Source: Ilumatobacter sp963746265
GTDB taxonomy: Bacteria > Actinomycetota > Acidimicrobiia > Acidimicrobiales > Ilumatobacteraceae
Assembly: GCA_963746265.1 (NCBI GenBank)
Contig: CAVVAM010000015.1
Coordinates: 1 to 64,000 of the forward strand
DNA: 64,000 bases
Direction of reading: 5' to 3'
The notes beneath the pieces were generated by a model, which did not search any database, was not told the DNA's origin, and saw only the letters and a program-made list of their open reading frames with translations. Within the stretch, counting starts at the first letter, position 1, and each line of letters begins with the position of its first letter. Shown here in pieces: positions 1 through 7,798 of this stretch. The position numbers and the translations under genes were made by a program.

Positions 1-1
1 A

Positions 2-1216
2 TCACTCGATACGCAGGCCTGATATCGCCCGGCTGATCACCAGCTGCTGGATCTGCTCGGTGCCTTCGAAGATGTCGTGGATCTTCGCATCGCGGTGCCA
101 GCGCTCTACCGGGTAGTCGCGGGTGTAGCCCACACCACCGAGGATCTGGATCGCCCGCTCGGTTGCCCAGGTGGCGACGCGGCCAGCCTTCATCTTGGCC
201 ATCGAGCCTTCGGCGTTCTTGAACTGGCGCTGCTTGCCGAGCCAGGCCGCACGCCAGATCATGCCGCGGGTGGCTTCGATCTCGGTCGCCATGTCGGCGA
301 GCATGAAGGCGATCGACTGGTTCATGATGATCTTGCGGCCGAACGCCTCACGCTCCTTGGCGTACTCGAGCGAGTACTCGTAGGCGGCGCGGGCGATGCC
401 GAGCGCCTGAGCGCCGACCGACGGCCTCGTGGCCTCGAAGGTCTGCATGGCGGCCTGGGCGTTACCCGGCTTGCCCTCGCGTACTCGTGCGAGACGCTCG
501 TCGAGCTTGTCCTTGCCGCCCAACAGGCAACTGCCGGGCACGCGCACGTCGTCGAGCACGACCTCTGCGGTGTGACTGGCCCGGATCCCGTGCTTCTTGT
601 ACTTCATGCCCATGCTGAGACCCGGTGTGCCGGCTGGAACGATGAAGCTGGCGTGCCCCTTCGATCTGAACTCGGGCTCGACCACAGCGACGACGACGTG
701 GACGTCGGCGATCCCACCATTGGTGATCCAGGCCTTGGTGCCGTTGAGCACCCATTCGTCCTTGGACTCGTCGTACTTGGCGCTGGTGCGATACCCGCCG
801 ACGTCGGAGCCTGCATCGGCTTCGCTGGCGCAGAACGCACCGAGCTTCAGGTCAGCGGCATCGCCATAACACTGCGGCACCCACTCCATCACCTGCTCGG
901 GCGTGCCCGATGCGGCGATACCGGCTGCTGCCAGGGCGGTGCCCATGATCGCCATACCGAGCCCGGCGTCGCCCCAGAACAACTCTTCGATGGCGACCGG
1001 CAAGGTGAGCCCACTCGGGTCGTTCATCATGCCCTCGGCCATGAACTCCCACCCGTACAGGCCGATCTCGGCAGCCTGCTGAACGACCGGGTACGGGAAC
1101 TCCTCACGCTCGTCCCACTCGTGGGCATTCGGGCGCATCACGTCTTCGGCGAAACCATGCACCCACTTCTGGAGCTGGAGCTGGTCTTCATTGAGTGCCA
1201 TCGAGAAATCAGCCAT
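2..1216 (-). CDS. acyl-CoA dehydrogenase
   Basis: FAD-dependent enzyme expected to oxidise acyl-CoA thioesters to 2-enoyl-CoA in fatty-acid or branched-acid degradation. The protein (about 404 residues) has the family landmarks: the FAD/substrate segment around residues 130-170 (GAFCASEADAGSD, then WVLNGTKAWITNGG) and the C-terminal block with RAIQILGGVGYTRDYPVERWHRDAKIHDIFEGTEQIQ, in which the E of FEGT is the usual catalytic-base position of many short-chain members (family knowledge). I chose the ATG at 1216 (MADFSMAL). A GTG two codons upstream and an ATG at 1201 are alternatives. It lies 86 bp downstream of cysS on the same strand, and that gap carries two operator-like repeats, so it probably has its own promoter. 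Substrate chain length cannot be read from the sequence. Confidence 0.93.
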   Translation of the reverse strand: MADFSMALNEDQLQLQKWVHGFAEDVMRPNAHEWDEREEFPYPVVQQAAEIGLYGWEFMAEGMMNDPSGLTLPVAIEELFWGDAGLGMAIMGTALAAAGIAASGTPEQVMEWVPQCYGDAADLKLGAFCASEADAGSDVGGYRTSAKYDESKDEWVLNGTKAWITNGGIADVHVVVAVVEPEFRSKGHASFIVPAGTPGLSMGMKYKKHGIRASHTAEVVLDDVRVPGSCLLGGKDKLDERLARVREGKPGNAQAAMQTFEATRPSVGAQALGIARAAYEYSLEYAKEREAFGRKIIMNQSIAFMLADMATEIEATRGMIWRAAWLGKQRQFKNAEGSMAKMKAGRVATWATERAIQILGGVGYTRDYPVERWHRDAKIHDIFEGTEQIQQLVISRAISGLRIE

Positions 1217-1224
1217 GTGCACAA

Positions 1225-1263
1225 GTTACTCGCTGGTAACCGTTCTGTCTACTCGCCGGTAAC
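1225..1263. promoter_or_regulatory. double operator-like repeat upstream of acyl-CoA dehydrogenase
   Basis: Two near-identical 14-bp copies, TACTCGCTGGTAAC (about 1227-1240) and TACTCGCCGGTAAC (about 1250-1263), lie directly before the acyl-CoA dehydrogenase start. The first is part of an inverted repeat, GTTAC-N6-GTAAC (1225-1240). Paired dyads of this kind before acyl-CoA genes are typical of TetR-family control; the cognate regulator is not in this window. Confidence 0.5.
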
Positions 1264-1302
1264 TTCGTCATCGAATCGTCGTCCCCGACGACCGGGAGGC
1301 AC

Positions 1303-2661
1303 TCAGCGGCGGACGGTCGTACCGTCCTTGGAGGTCTCGACGGTCCAGCCCTCGGCCTGGAGTGCGGCACGGATCGCGTCGGCCGATGCGTAGTCGCCGC
1401 CGGCCCGGGCATCGTCGAGCGCGACCGCTCGGGCGGTGACAACGGCGGGCACGTCGTCCGCGCCACCGAGTTCGAGACCGAGCGCAGATGCCATCTCGTT
1501 CACCGCCGCGATCGCTGCAGCGGCACCGGCGCGATCACCGGCGTCGATCGCCGTGTTCGCCGTCCGCACGGTGTCGAAGAGCAGTGCGGTTGCGGCCGGC
1601 GTGTCGAGATCGTCGTCCATCGCAGCACGGAAGCGATCGAGTACATCCGGATCGGGGTCACCCACCCCGACCGACGCCGACCGCGCGCTGAAGGCATCGA
1701 GTCCGGCCAACGTCCGCTGCGATGCATCGAGACTGTCGAGGCTGACTCGAACCGGGCTCCGGTAGTGCGTCTGGAGGAGCAGCATGCGATACGCCCGCTC
1801 GTCGTAGCGATCGAGAAGATCGAGCATGTTCAACACGTTGCCGAGGCTCTTCGACATCTTCTCACCCTCGGCGTCGACCAGGAACGCGTGGTGCATCCAA
1901 TGGTTGGCGAAGGTCCTCCCGAGCGCGACGGCTTGAGCTCGTTCGTTCTCGTGGTGCGGGAAGCGGAGGTCTTGACCGCCGCAGTGCAGATCGAATCCCT
2001 CACCGAGGATGTCGAGACTCATCACCACGCACTCGCTGTGCCAACCTGGCCGTCCGTCACCCCAGGCCGACGGCCACGACGGCTCCCCCGGCTTGGAGAA
2101 CTTCCAGAGCACGAAGTCGGCCGGATGCCGCTTCTGACCGGCACCGAGCACCGCCCGATCGCCCCCGCCGGCGAGCATGTCATCGAGCGATTGGTGCGCC
2201 AGCAACCCGTAGTCCGGCACGGCCTCGACCGACAGGTACACGCCGTCGTCGGTGACATAGGCGTGACCTCCGTCGACGAGCTCGCCGATCATCTCGACCA
2301 TCTCGTCGACGTACTCGGTGGCGTGCGGGGTGTCGTCGGGTCGCAACACGCCCATGCGCGACTGGGCGTCGAACCAGACCCGCTCGCACTTCTGCGTGAT
2401 GTCCTGCCAGGGCCGGTTCTCGGCGTTCGCTCGGTTGATGATCTGGTCGTCGATGTCCGTGATGTTCGAGACGAACCGCACGTCGAGCCCGCTCCATCGG
2501 AGGTATCGCACGAGCACGTCGTACACGATGTTCTGCCGACCGTGTCCCAGGTGCGGCGGCGCGTACACCGTCGGCCCGCACAGGTAGATGCTGACCTTCC
2601 CGGGCTCGCGGAGGGCGAGCTCACGTACCTCACGGGTCGCGGTGTCGTACAGGTGCAGCAC
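1303..2661 (-). CDS. cysS: cysteinyl-tRNA synthetase
   Basis: Class I aminoacyl-tRNA synthetase charging tRNA-Cys in the cytoplasm. From the GTG at 2661 (VLHLYDTATREV) the protein is 452 residues, the normal length for CysS. Visible landmarks are the N-terminal CGPTVYAPPHLGHGR (HIGH-type motif plus the first zinc Cys), WHSECVVMS and HCGGQDLRFPHHENE (further zinc ligands), and KMSKSLGN. The open frame continues upstream to 2802, but that extension (SEPRRGGDARERPL) is low-complexity, would overlap the next gene, and has no family counterpart. MshC, the mycothiol ligase paralogue, was considered; the length and C-terminal anticodon-binding region (ALGLELGG... DYASADAIRAALQAEGW) favour CysS. Confidence 0.93.
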   Translation of the reverse strand: MLHLYDTATREVRELALREPGKVSIYLCGPTVYAPPHLGHGRQNIVYDVLVRYLRWSGLDVRFVSNITDIDDQIINRANAENRPWQDITQKCERVWFDAQSRMGVLRPDDTPHATEYVDEMVEMIGELVDGGHAYVTDDGVYLSVEAVPDYGLLAHQSLDDMLAGGGDRAVLGAGQKRHPADFVLWKFSKPGEPSWPSAWGDGRPGWHSECVVMSLDILGEGFDLHCGGQDLRFPHHENERAQAVALGRTFANHWMHHAFLVDAEGEKMSKSLGNVLNMLDLLDRYDERAYRMLLLQTHYRSPVRVSLDSLDASQRTLAGLDAFSARSASVGVGDPDPDVLDRFRAAMDDDLDTPAATALLFDTVRTANTAIDAGDRAGAAAAIAAVNEMASALGLELGGADDVPAVVTARAVALDDARAGGDYASADAIRAALQAEGWTVETSKDGTTVRR

Positions 2662-2717
2662 GGTCGAACATCCTACGAGTCGACCGGAGCCCGATTGCGG
2701 CCGCTTTCCGGCGCTGC

Positions 2718-3251
2718 TCAGTCGTCGAGAACCGCGGGACCGCCCGAACGACGGAAGTGGTCGTTCTCGGGCGTCTCCACCGCGACGAGGTTCGGATGCC
2801 ACGGCCCACCTGCGGCACCTTGCTTGAGTGCCGACATCGTGGCGTCACGGGTGTGGGCGAAGATCACTTCCTCCGCTTCGGCCCGCGCGTCGACCCACAC
2901 CGACACGATCAGGCAGTGGTCGCCGTCAGGGTCGTCCATCTGGAGGTCGAGTACTGCAGCGGCGACACCGGCGTGGGCCGCCCCGAACGTCAGGTCGGCA
3001 TGACGCTGATCGCTCACGCCGACCGCCGGGACCAGCAGGGTGACCGGCACGACGGGCAGGTTCGGCTTGGCCGTGACCACGAACGGTGAATGCCCGAGCG
3101 ACGGCGACGCGACGGCGGTCGCCCAGGCGATTCCGACGGTTCCATCGCGTTCGCCGAGCACCGTCGTCACGCGGACGGAGTCGACACCGCGCCCGGCCGA
3201 CCCGTGCCCGATCTGCGTCGCCACCACTACGTCATCTCGTGTCGGCTCCAC
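2718..3251 (-). CDS. formaldehyde-activating enzyme (Fae) homologue
   Basis: 177-residue single-domain protein resembling Fae, which condenses formaldehyde with tetrahydromethanopterin. The match is to the whole fold as I remember it: GTVGIAWATAVASPSLGHSPFVV, then KPNLPVVPVTLLVPAV, FGAAHAGVAAAVLD and a VIFAHTRDATMSALKQ helix correspond to PNLxxKPxTLxxNKV, FGPAQxxVAxAV and YNYEATKxAI of Fae. The segment aligned with the Fae AHIDL motif, which holds the catalytic His, reads DSVRVTTVLG and appears to lack that His. It may therefore be a Fae-like protein of different function. The start is the GTG at 3251. It is divergent from deoD and upstream of cysS on the same strand (56 bp gap). Moderately sure of family, unsure of activity. 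Confidence 0.72.
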   Translation of the reverse strand: MEPTRDDVVVATQIGHGSAGRGVDSVRVTTVLGERDGTVGIAWATAVASPSLGHSPFVVTAKPNLPVVPVTLLVPAVGVSDQRHADLTFGAAHAGVAAAVLDLQMDDPDGDHCLIVSVWVDARAEAEEVIFAHTRDATMSALKQGAAGGPWHPNLVAVETPENDHFRRSGGPAVLDD

Positions 3252-3295
3252 TGCCTCCCCTTTCCTGGCGCCCGCACCGACTCTACGCTGGGTCG

Positions 3296-4009
3296 ATGCC
3301 GATCCACCTGCGCGCCGAACCCGGCGACTACGCCCCGAACGTTCTCTGTCCCGGCGACCCTCGCCGCGCCGCGTACATCGCCGAGACGTTCTTCGAGCCC
3401 GGCTACCGAACCGTGAACGAGGAGCGCGGCATGCTCGGATTCACCGGGACGTTCGCAGGAGCACCCATCAGCGTGCAGACCACCGGCATGGGATGCCCGT
3501 CGGCGGGCATCGTGTTCGAGGAGCTGTCGATGCTGGGCGTCGAGCGCCTGATCCGGGTCGGCACGTGCGGCGGTCTGCGAGACGGCATGAAGATGGGCGA
3601 CATGGTGATCGGGATCTCGGCCACCGCCGAGGACGCGACCGCACTGCGGTACGTGCAGATGGACTCGTATGCGCCGACTGCGACGTTCGAGCTGGCCGAG
3701 ACGGCGGCCCGCCTGAGTCGCGAGCAGGGTGCGATGATCCACGTGGGAGCGATCCTGTCGAGTGCCGTCTTCTACGACCCCGACCCGGGCACGTTCGCCC
3801 GCTGGAAGCGGACCGGGCACATCGGCGTCGAGATGGAGGCATCGATGATGTACGCGGTCGCAGCGGTCAAGGGCATGGAGGCCCTGGCGATGATGACCGT
3901 CTCGGACATCCTCGAGGAATCGGGCGACACGACCCGGATCAGCGACGAGGAACTGAAGCGGGGCGTCGACGACATGATGCGTCTCGCCTGCCGAGTCGCC
4001 GTCAGCTAG
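3296..4009 (+). CDS. deoD: purine-nucleoside phosphorylase, DeoD type
   Basis: 237-residue hexameric-type purine nucleoside phosphorylase of nucleoside salvage, splitting purine (deoxy)ribonucleosides with phosphate. Seen: the N-terminal VLCPGDPRRAAYIAE phosphate-binding motif with G and R, RVGTCGGLRDGMKMGD, the nucleoside-site GVEMEASMMYAVAA segment, and the SDIL segment with the catalytic-type Asp. Length equals the DeoD norm (235-240). The start is ATG 3296 (MPIHLRAEPGD); in-frame sequence upstream is arginine-rich noise and would overlap the divergent fae-like gene. It ends 11 bp before the convergent ilvC stop, with no clear terminator. Confidence 0.94.
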   Translation: MPIHLRAEPGDYAPNVLCPGDPRRAAYIAETFFEPGYRTVNEERGMLGFTGTFAGAPISVQTTGMGCPSAGIVFEELSMLGVERLIRVGTCGGLRDGMKMGDMVIGISATAEDATALRYVQMDSYAPTATFELAETAARLSREQGAMIHVGAILSSAVFYDPDPGTFARWKRTGHIGVEMEASMMYAVAAVKGMEALAMMTVSDILEESGDTTRISDEELKRGVDDMMRLACRVAVS

Positions 4010-4020
4010 GAGCGGTGTCG

Positions 4021-5055
4021 TCAGCTGTCGCCGCCACTGGCTTCCGCGACGGACTGCTTGCCGGCGCTGATCCACGGCATCATCGACCGCAACTGTGCGC
4101 CCACCGTCTCGATCGGGTGTGCCTTGCCCTCGTCCTGCATGCGGTGGTAGTTCGCACGCCCCGACTCGCTCTCGGCAATCCATTCGTCCGCGAACTGCCC
4201 CGACTGGATCTCGCCGAGGATCTTCTTCATCTCGGCTTTCGTGTCCTCGGTGATGACGCGTGGTCCGCGGGTCAGATCGCCGTACTCGGCCGTGTCGGAG
4301 ATCGAGTACCGCATCCCGGCGATGCCCTCTTCGTACATCAGGTCGACGATCAGCTTGACCTCGTGGAGGCACTCGAAGTAGGCCATCTCCGGCGCGTAGC
4401 CGGCCTCGGTGAGCGTCTCGAACCCGTACTGCACCAGCTTCGTCAACCCACCGCACAACACGACCTGCTCACCGAACAGGTCCGTCTCGGTCTCCTCGGG
4501 GAAGGTCGTCTCGATCACGCCCGCACGTGCGCCGCCGATCGCATCGGCGTACGACATCGCCAACGCCTTCGCGTCGCCCGTCGCATCCTGGTCGACGGCG
4601 ATCAGCGCCGGCACCCCGCCACCCTCGGTGTACGTTCGACGTACGAGGTGACCCGGACCCTTCGGAGCGATCATGATGCAATCGACGCCCTCGGGCGCCG
4701 TGATCCGGCCGAAGCGCACGTTGAACCCATGGGCGAACGCGATGGCATCACCCGGCTTCAGGTGACCGGCGATGTGCTCGTCGAAGATCTTCTTCTGCTC
4801 GGTGTCGGGAGCGAGGATCATGATCACGTCGGCCCACTCGGCGGCATCGTCGATCGTCTTCACCGTCAGCCCGGCGTTCTCCGCCTTGACCTTCGACGAG
4901 GAGCCCTCCCGCAGACCGACGCAGACGTCGACGCCCGACTCCTTGAGGTTGAGCGTGTGGGCGTGGCCCTGCGAGCCGTAGCCGATGATCGCGACCTTGC
5001 GGCCGCGGATGATGGACGGATCGGCGTCAGCTTCGTAGTAGACGTTGGCGGCCAT
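4021..5055 (-). CDS. ilvC: ketol-acid reductoisomerase
   Basis: NADPH- and Mg-dependent enzyme converting acetolactate or acetohydroxybutyrate to the dihydroxy acid in Val/Leu/Ile synthesis. 344 residues, class I (short) form. Visible: Rossmann motif IIGYGSQGHAHTLNLKESG, MIAPKGPGHLVR, the metal-binding ETETDLFGEQ stretch and CLHEVKLIVDLMYEEG of the knotted C-terminal domain. The start is ATG 5055 (MAANVYYEADAD), preceded by a purine-rich AAAGGTTGGGCTGCC; the open frame further upstream overlaps ilvN and is not conserved in character. It is the third gene of ilvBNC, 55 bp after ilvN. Confidence 0.97.
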   Translation of the reverse strand: MAANVYYEADADPSIIRGRKVAIIGYGSQGHAHTLNLKESGVDVCVGLREGSSSKVKAENAGLTVKTIDDAAEWADVIMILAPDTEQKKIFDEHIAGHLKPGDAIAFAHGFNVRFGRITAPEGVDCIMIAPKGPGHLVRRTYTEGGGVPALIAVDQDATGDAKALAMSYADAIGGARAGVIETTFPEETETDLFGEQVVLCGGLTKLVQYGFETLTEAGYAPEMAYFECLHEVKLIVDLMYEEGIAGMRYSISDTAEYGDLTRGPRVITEDTKAEMKKILGEIQSGQFADEWIAESESGRANYHRMQDEGKAHPIETVGAQLRSMMPWISAGKQSVAEASGGDS

Positions 5056-5110
5056 GGCAGCCCAACCTTTCGGGGTAGTGGAATTGCGGGTGAGGTGTGT
5101 CGGAGACCGG

Positions 5111-5644
5111 TCAGTTCGCGAGGCGCAGGCGCGCCTTGCGATCGAGTTTCGGGAGCGCCACGCGACCGGTGCGCTGCAGCTCCGTGATGTTGTAGCTCCC
5201 GAGGAGCTCCTCGAAATCATCCAGCTTGTCGGGGTGCCCGTCCAAACTGAGGGTCATCGCGTCGGCACCCACGGCGAGGATCTTGCCTTCGAAGATGTTC
5301 GACAACTCGAGGAGCTGTCCACGCTGATCGGGTTGCACACGCACGGTGGCGAGCAGCAGCTCGCGCTCCACCGAGTGCCGCGGGTCGAGTTCGCTGATCT
5401 TGACGACGTCGATCAGCTTGAACAGCTGCTTCACGATCTGTTCGAGGGGAGCCGACTCGACGTCGACGACGATCGTGATGCGGCTCTTGCCGGGCTCCTC
5501 GGCCGGGGCGACCGCGAGCGAGAAGATGTTGTAACCCCGACGAGCGAACAGGCTCGCGACGCGGGCCAACACGCCCGGCCGGTTCTGGACGAGCACCGAG
5601 AGGATGTGATGTGTGACGTCGGAGCGGGCGTCGGCGGTGCTCAC
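5111..5644 (-). CDS. ilvN: acetolactate synthase small (regulatory) subunit
   Basis: 177-residue regulatory subunit that binds the IlvB catalytic subunit and confers valine feedback inhibition. The N-terminal ACT domain is seen as HHILSVLVQNRPGVLARVASLFARRGYNI, followed by the second ACT-like half (ERELLLATVRV... GKILAVGADAMTLSLDG...). The start is GTG 5644 (VSTADARSDVTHH), whose GTGA overlaps the ilvB stop codon, implying translational coupling and 1:1 output. The open frame continues upstream inside ilvB, but only as antiphase sequence. Confidence 0.95.
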   Translation of the reverse strand: MSTADARSDVTHHILSVLVQNRPGVLARVASLFARRGYNIFSLAVAPAEEPGKSRITIVVDVESAPLEQIVKQLFKLIDVVKISELDPRHSVERELLLATVRVQPDQRGQLLELSNIFEGKILAVGADAMTLSLDGHPDKLDDFEELLGSYNITELQRTGRVALPKLDRKARLRLAN

Positions 5645-7404
5645 TTCAACAGCTCCCGGTTCGATTGTTGCGTCGGGTGCACGAGCAGGTCGTCGTTCGA
5701 CTGGCCGGCGGGCACCATCGGGAACACGTTCTCCTCCGCATCGGTGCGGAAGTCGATCACGACGCACCGATCGTTGATCGAGTTCGCCTTCTCGATCGCG
5801 GGAGCGACCTCCTCGGGCGACTCGACTCGGATACCGACGCACCCCATCGACTCGGCCCACATCACGAAGTCGGGACACTGGGCCGAATGCAGGTCGGTCT
5901 CGCTGTAGCGCTCCCCGTAGAACATCGTCTGCCACTGTCTCACCATGCCGAGCCAGCTGTTGTTGAGGATCGCGACCTTGATCGGGATGTTCTCGACGGT
6001 CGCCGTGACGAGTTCCTGCGCGGTCATCTGGAAGCAGCCGTCGCCATCGACGGCCCACACGGTGCGGTCCGGCTGACCGACCTTGGCCCCGATCGCCGCC
6101 GGGATCGAGAACCCCATCGTGCCGAGACCACCGGAGTTCACCCAGGTGTACGGCTCCTCGAACCGCCAGTAGAGCGACGACCACATCTGGTGCTGGCCGA
6201 CACCGGACGTCAGTATCGTTCCGTCGGGGGCTGCGTCACGCAATTGCTCCAGGCAGTACTGCGGCTTCAGGGCAGCGCCGGGCTCTGATTGCTCGTAGAC
6301 CGTCGGGAACGTCTCCTGCCAGCCCGAGATCCGGCTCTTCCACGGTGTGAGGTCGGGCTGTTCGACACCGCGTTCCTGCAGTGCCCGGATCTCGCGGCCG
6401 ATCGCCCGGGTCACCTGCAGGCAGTCGCCGACGATCGGAACGTCGGGTTTGCGCACCTTGCCCTGCTCCGCCGGGTCGATGTCGACGTGGATCACCTTGG
6501 CGTCGGGGGCGAACGAATCGACCCTGCCGGTGATCCGGTCGTCGAACCGGGCACCGAGGGCGATCAACAGGTCGCTCTTCTGCATCGCCGTCGTGGTCGC
6601 GGCGTTGCCGTGCATTCCCGGCATCCCGAGATTGAGCGGATGGCTGTCGGGGAACACGCCCCGCGCCATCAACGTGGTGACAACGTGGATCCCGGTGAGG
6701 TCGACGAGCTCCTGCAACGCATCCGCGGCGCGGGCCTTCAACATGCCGCCGCCGACGTACAGCACCGGCCGCTCGGCCGACATGATCAGCTTCGCGGCCT
6801 CCTTGATCATGCGCGGATGACCCTTGGTGTTCGGGCGATAGCCCGGGAGCGAGGCGATCACCTCGTCGTCGGTCGGCCAGTGCCACGTCATCTCGTTCTG
6901 CAACACGTCCTTCGGCAAATCGACGAGGGTCGGACCCGGGCGCCCGGTCGTGGCGATGTGGAAGGCCTGGCGGATCGCCATCGGGATGTCATCGGCCGTC
7001 ATCACCAGTTCGTTGTGCTTGGTGCACGATCGCGTGATGCCGACGGTGTCGCACTCCTGGAAGGCGTCGCTGCCGATCGCCGCCGTGCCGACCTGCCCGG
7101 TGATGACGACCATCGGGATCGAGTCCATGTAGGCGTCCATGAGCGGCGTGACCATGTTGGTCGCAGCCGGGCCCGAGGTCACCATGGCCACCCCTGGGCG
7201 GCCGGTGACGTGGGCGTAGCCCTCGGCCATGTGGCCGGCGCCCTGCTCGTGGCGCACCAGCACGTGGCGGATCGACGACTCGAGCAGCGGATCGTAGGCA
7301 GGAAGGATGCAGCCGCCGGGCAGACCGAACATCACCTCGACCTGCTCCAACTCGAGCGCCTTGATGAGGGCTTGGGCTCCGGTCATCGTCTGCATGTCTG
7401 TCAT
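5641..7404 (-). CDS. ilvB: acetolactate synthase large (catalytic) subunit
   Basis: 587-residue thiamine-diphosphate enzyme that condenses two pyruvates, or pyruvate and 2-ketobutyrate, as the first common step of branched-chain amino acid synthesis. Seen: FGLPGGCILPAYD, the VRHEQGAGHMAEGYA block with the catalytic Glu, the FAD/central domain with LIALGARFDDRITG, and the ThDP motif GDGCFQMTAQE ending in ILNNSWLGMVRQW. The start is ATG 7404 (MTDMQTMTGAQ), preceded by CCAGGAGAACC, a good ribosome-binding site. The much longer upstream open frame covers the attenuator region and is not coding. First structural gene of ilvBNC; ilvD is 24 kb away in this window. Confidence 0.97.
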   Translation of the reverse strand: MTDMQTMTGAQALIKALELEQVEVMFGLPGGCILPAYDPLLESSIRHVLVRHEQGAGHMAEGYAHVTGRPGVAMVTSGPAATNMVTPLMDAYMDSIPMVVITGQVGTAAIGSDAFQECDTVGITRSCTKHNELVMTADDIPMAIRQAFHIATTGRPGPTLVDLPKDVLQNEMTWHWPTDDEVIASLPGYRPNTKGHPRMIKEAAKLIMSAERPVLYVGGGMLKARAADALQELVDLTGIHVVTTLMARGVFPDSHPLNLGMPGMHGNAATTTAMQKSDLLIALGARFDDRITGRVDSFAPDAKVIHVDIDPAEQGKVRKPDVPIVGDCLQVTRAIGREIRALQERGVEQPDLTPWKSRISGWQETFPTVYEQSEPGAALKPQYCLEQLRDAAPDGTILTSGVGQHQMWSSLYWRFEEPYTWVNSGGLGTMGFSIPAAIGAKVGQPDRTVWAVDGDGCFQMTAQELVTATVENIPIKVAILNNSWLGMVRQWQTMFYGERYSETDLHSAQCPDFVMWAESMGCVGIRVESPEEVAPAIEKANSINDRCVVIDFRTDAEENVFPMVPAGQSNDDLLVHPTQQSNRELLK

Positions 7405-7539
7405 GGCGGTTCTCCTGGCAAGGACGTCGGGTGCGGTGGCGTCGGTCGGGTCGTGGGGGACGGTTGGTTGGTCTGGTCGAATGCGAATCGTCGTGAGGCG
7501 AGCACGGCGGTGGGTGGGTTCGAGTCTGGCGAGCGGTCC

Positions 7540-7576
7540 GGAAAAACGAAACGACCTCCCGTGATCGGGAGGTCGT
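7540..7576 (-). terminator. ilv attenuator: intrinsic terminator between leader peptide and ilvB
   Basis: Perfect 10-bp stem ACGACCTCCC / GGGAGGTCGT (7551-7560 and 7567-7576) around a 6-nt loop. Read on the minus strand it is followed by TTCGTTTTTC (7550-7541), a U-rich tract. It sits about 30 nt after the stop of a Leu/Val/Ile-rich leader ORF and about 135 nt before the ilvB start, the arrangement of a transcription attenuator. Confidence 0.88.
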
Positions 7577-7604
7577 GGCGCACGCGGCGAGTGGAGCCGG
7601 TGCG

Positions 7605-7646
7605 CTAGTCGATGAGTACTACGAGGGCGCGGAAGCAGTGGCGCAT
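7605..7646 (-). CDS. ilvBNC leader peptide (MRHCFRALVVLID)
   Basis: A 13-codon ORF, ATG at 7646 to TAG at 7605-7607, encodes MRHCFRALVVLID. The run Leu-Val-Val-Leu-Ile matches the end products of the downstream operon, so ribosome stalling at these codons under branched-chain starvation would be expected to prevent formation of the terminator at 7540-7576. There is no strong Shine-Dalgarno sequence. A promoter-like pair ends 8 nt before the ATG, suggesting a leaderless transcript. The peptide and terminator are directly visible; the regulation is inferred from classical ilv/leu attenuation. Confidence 0.85.
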   Translation of the reverse strand: MRHCFRALVVLID

Positions 7647-7654
7647 CGCTGCCG

Positions 7655-7683
7655 ATTCTGCCAGATCGGTGTGTTCGATGCAA
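7655..7683 (-). promoter_or_regulatory. putative promoter of ilv leader
   Basis: On the minus strand TTGCAT (7683-7678), a 17-bp spacer, then CAGAAT (7660-7655), giving an expected start of transcription at or next to the leader ATG at 7646. Match to sigma-70-type consensus is partial, but the spacing is ideal. Confidence 0.45.
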
Positions 7684-7740
7684 CCGCCCGCCGGGACCGG
7701 GTCGAGTGACCGTCGACGATCCCATGGCGCCGGTGGGGTC

Positions 7741-7790
7741 GACGAGCCCGTCCCGGGCAATGGCTGACGAGCCTGTCCCAGGCAATAGCT
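7741..7790. repeat. two tandem 25-bp hairpin repeats with a compensatory base change
   Basis: Two head-to-tail 25-bp units (7741-7765 and 7766-7790) differ at three positions. Each contains a small hairpin: GCCCG-TCC-CGGGC in the first and GCCTG-TCC-CAGGC in the second. Two of the three differences are the paired C:G to T:A change inside the stem. 25 is not a multiple of three, so the repeat is not coding. It sits 8 bp before the MOSC gene start, within its leader or promoter region. Confidence 0.7.
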
Positions 7791-7798
7791 TCGGGCTC

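Noticed and set aside
2662..2802. N-terminal extension of cysS to 2802
   Set aside because: It would overlap the Fae-like gene, has no family similarity, and a GTG start at 2661 fits the conserved beginning.
1765..3003. Plus-strand frame across cysS
   Set aside because: Antisense noise without motifs; sense strand encodes cysS with all catalytic motifs.
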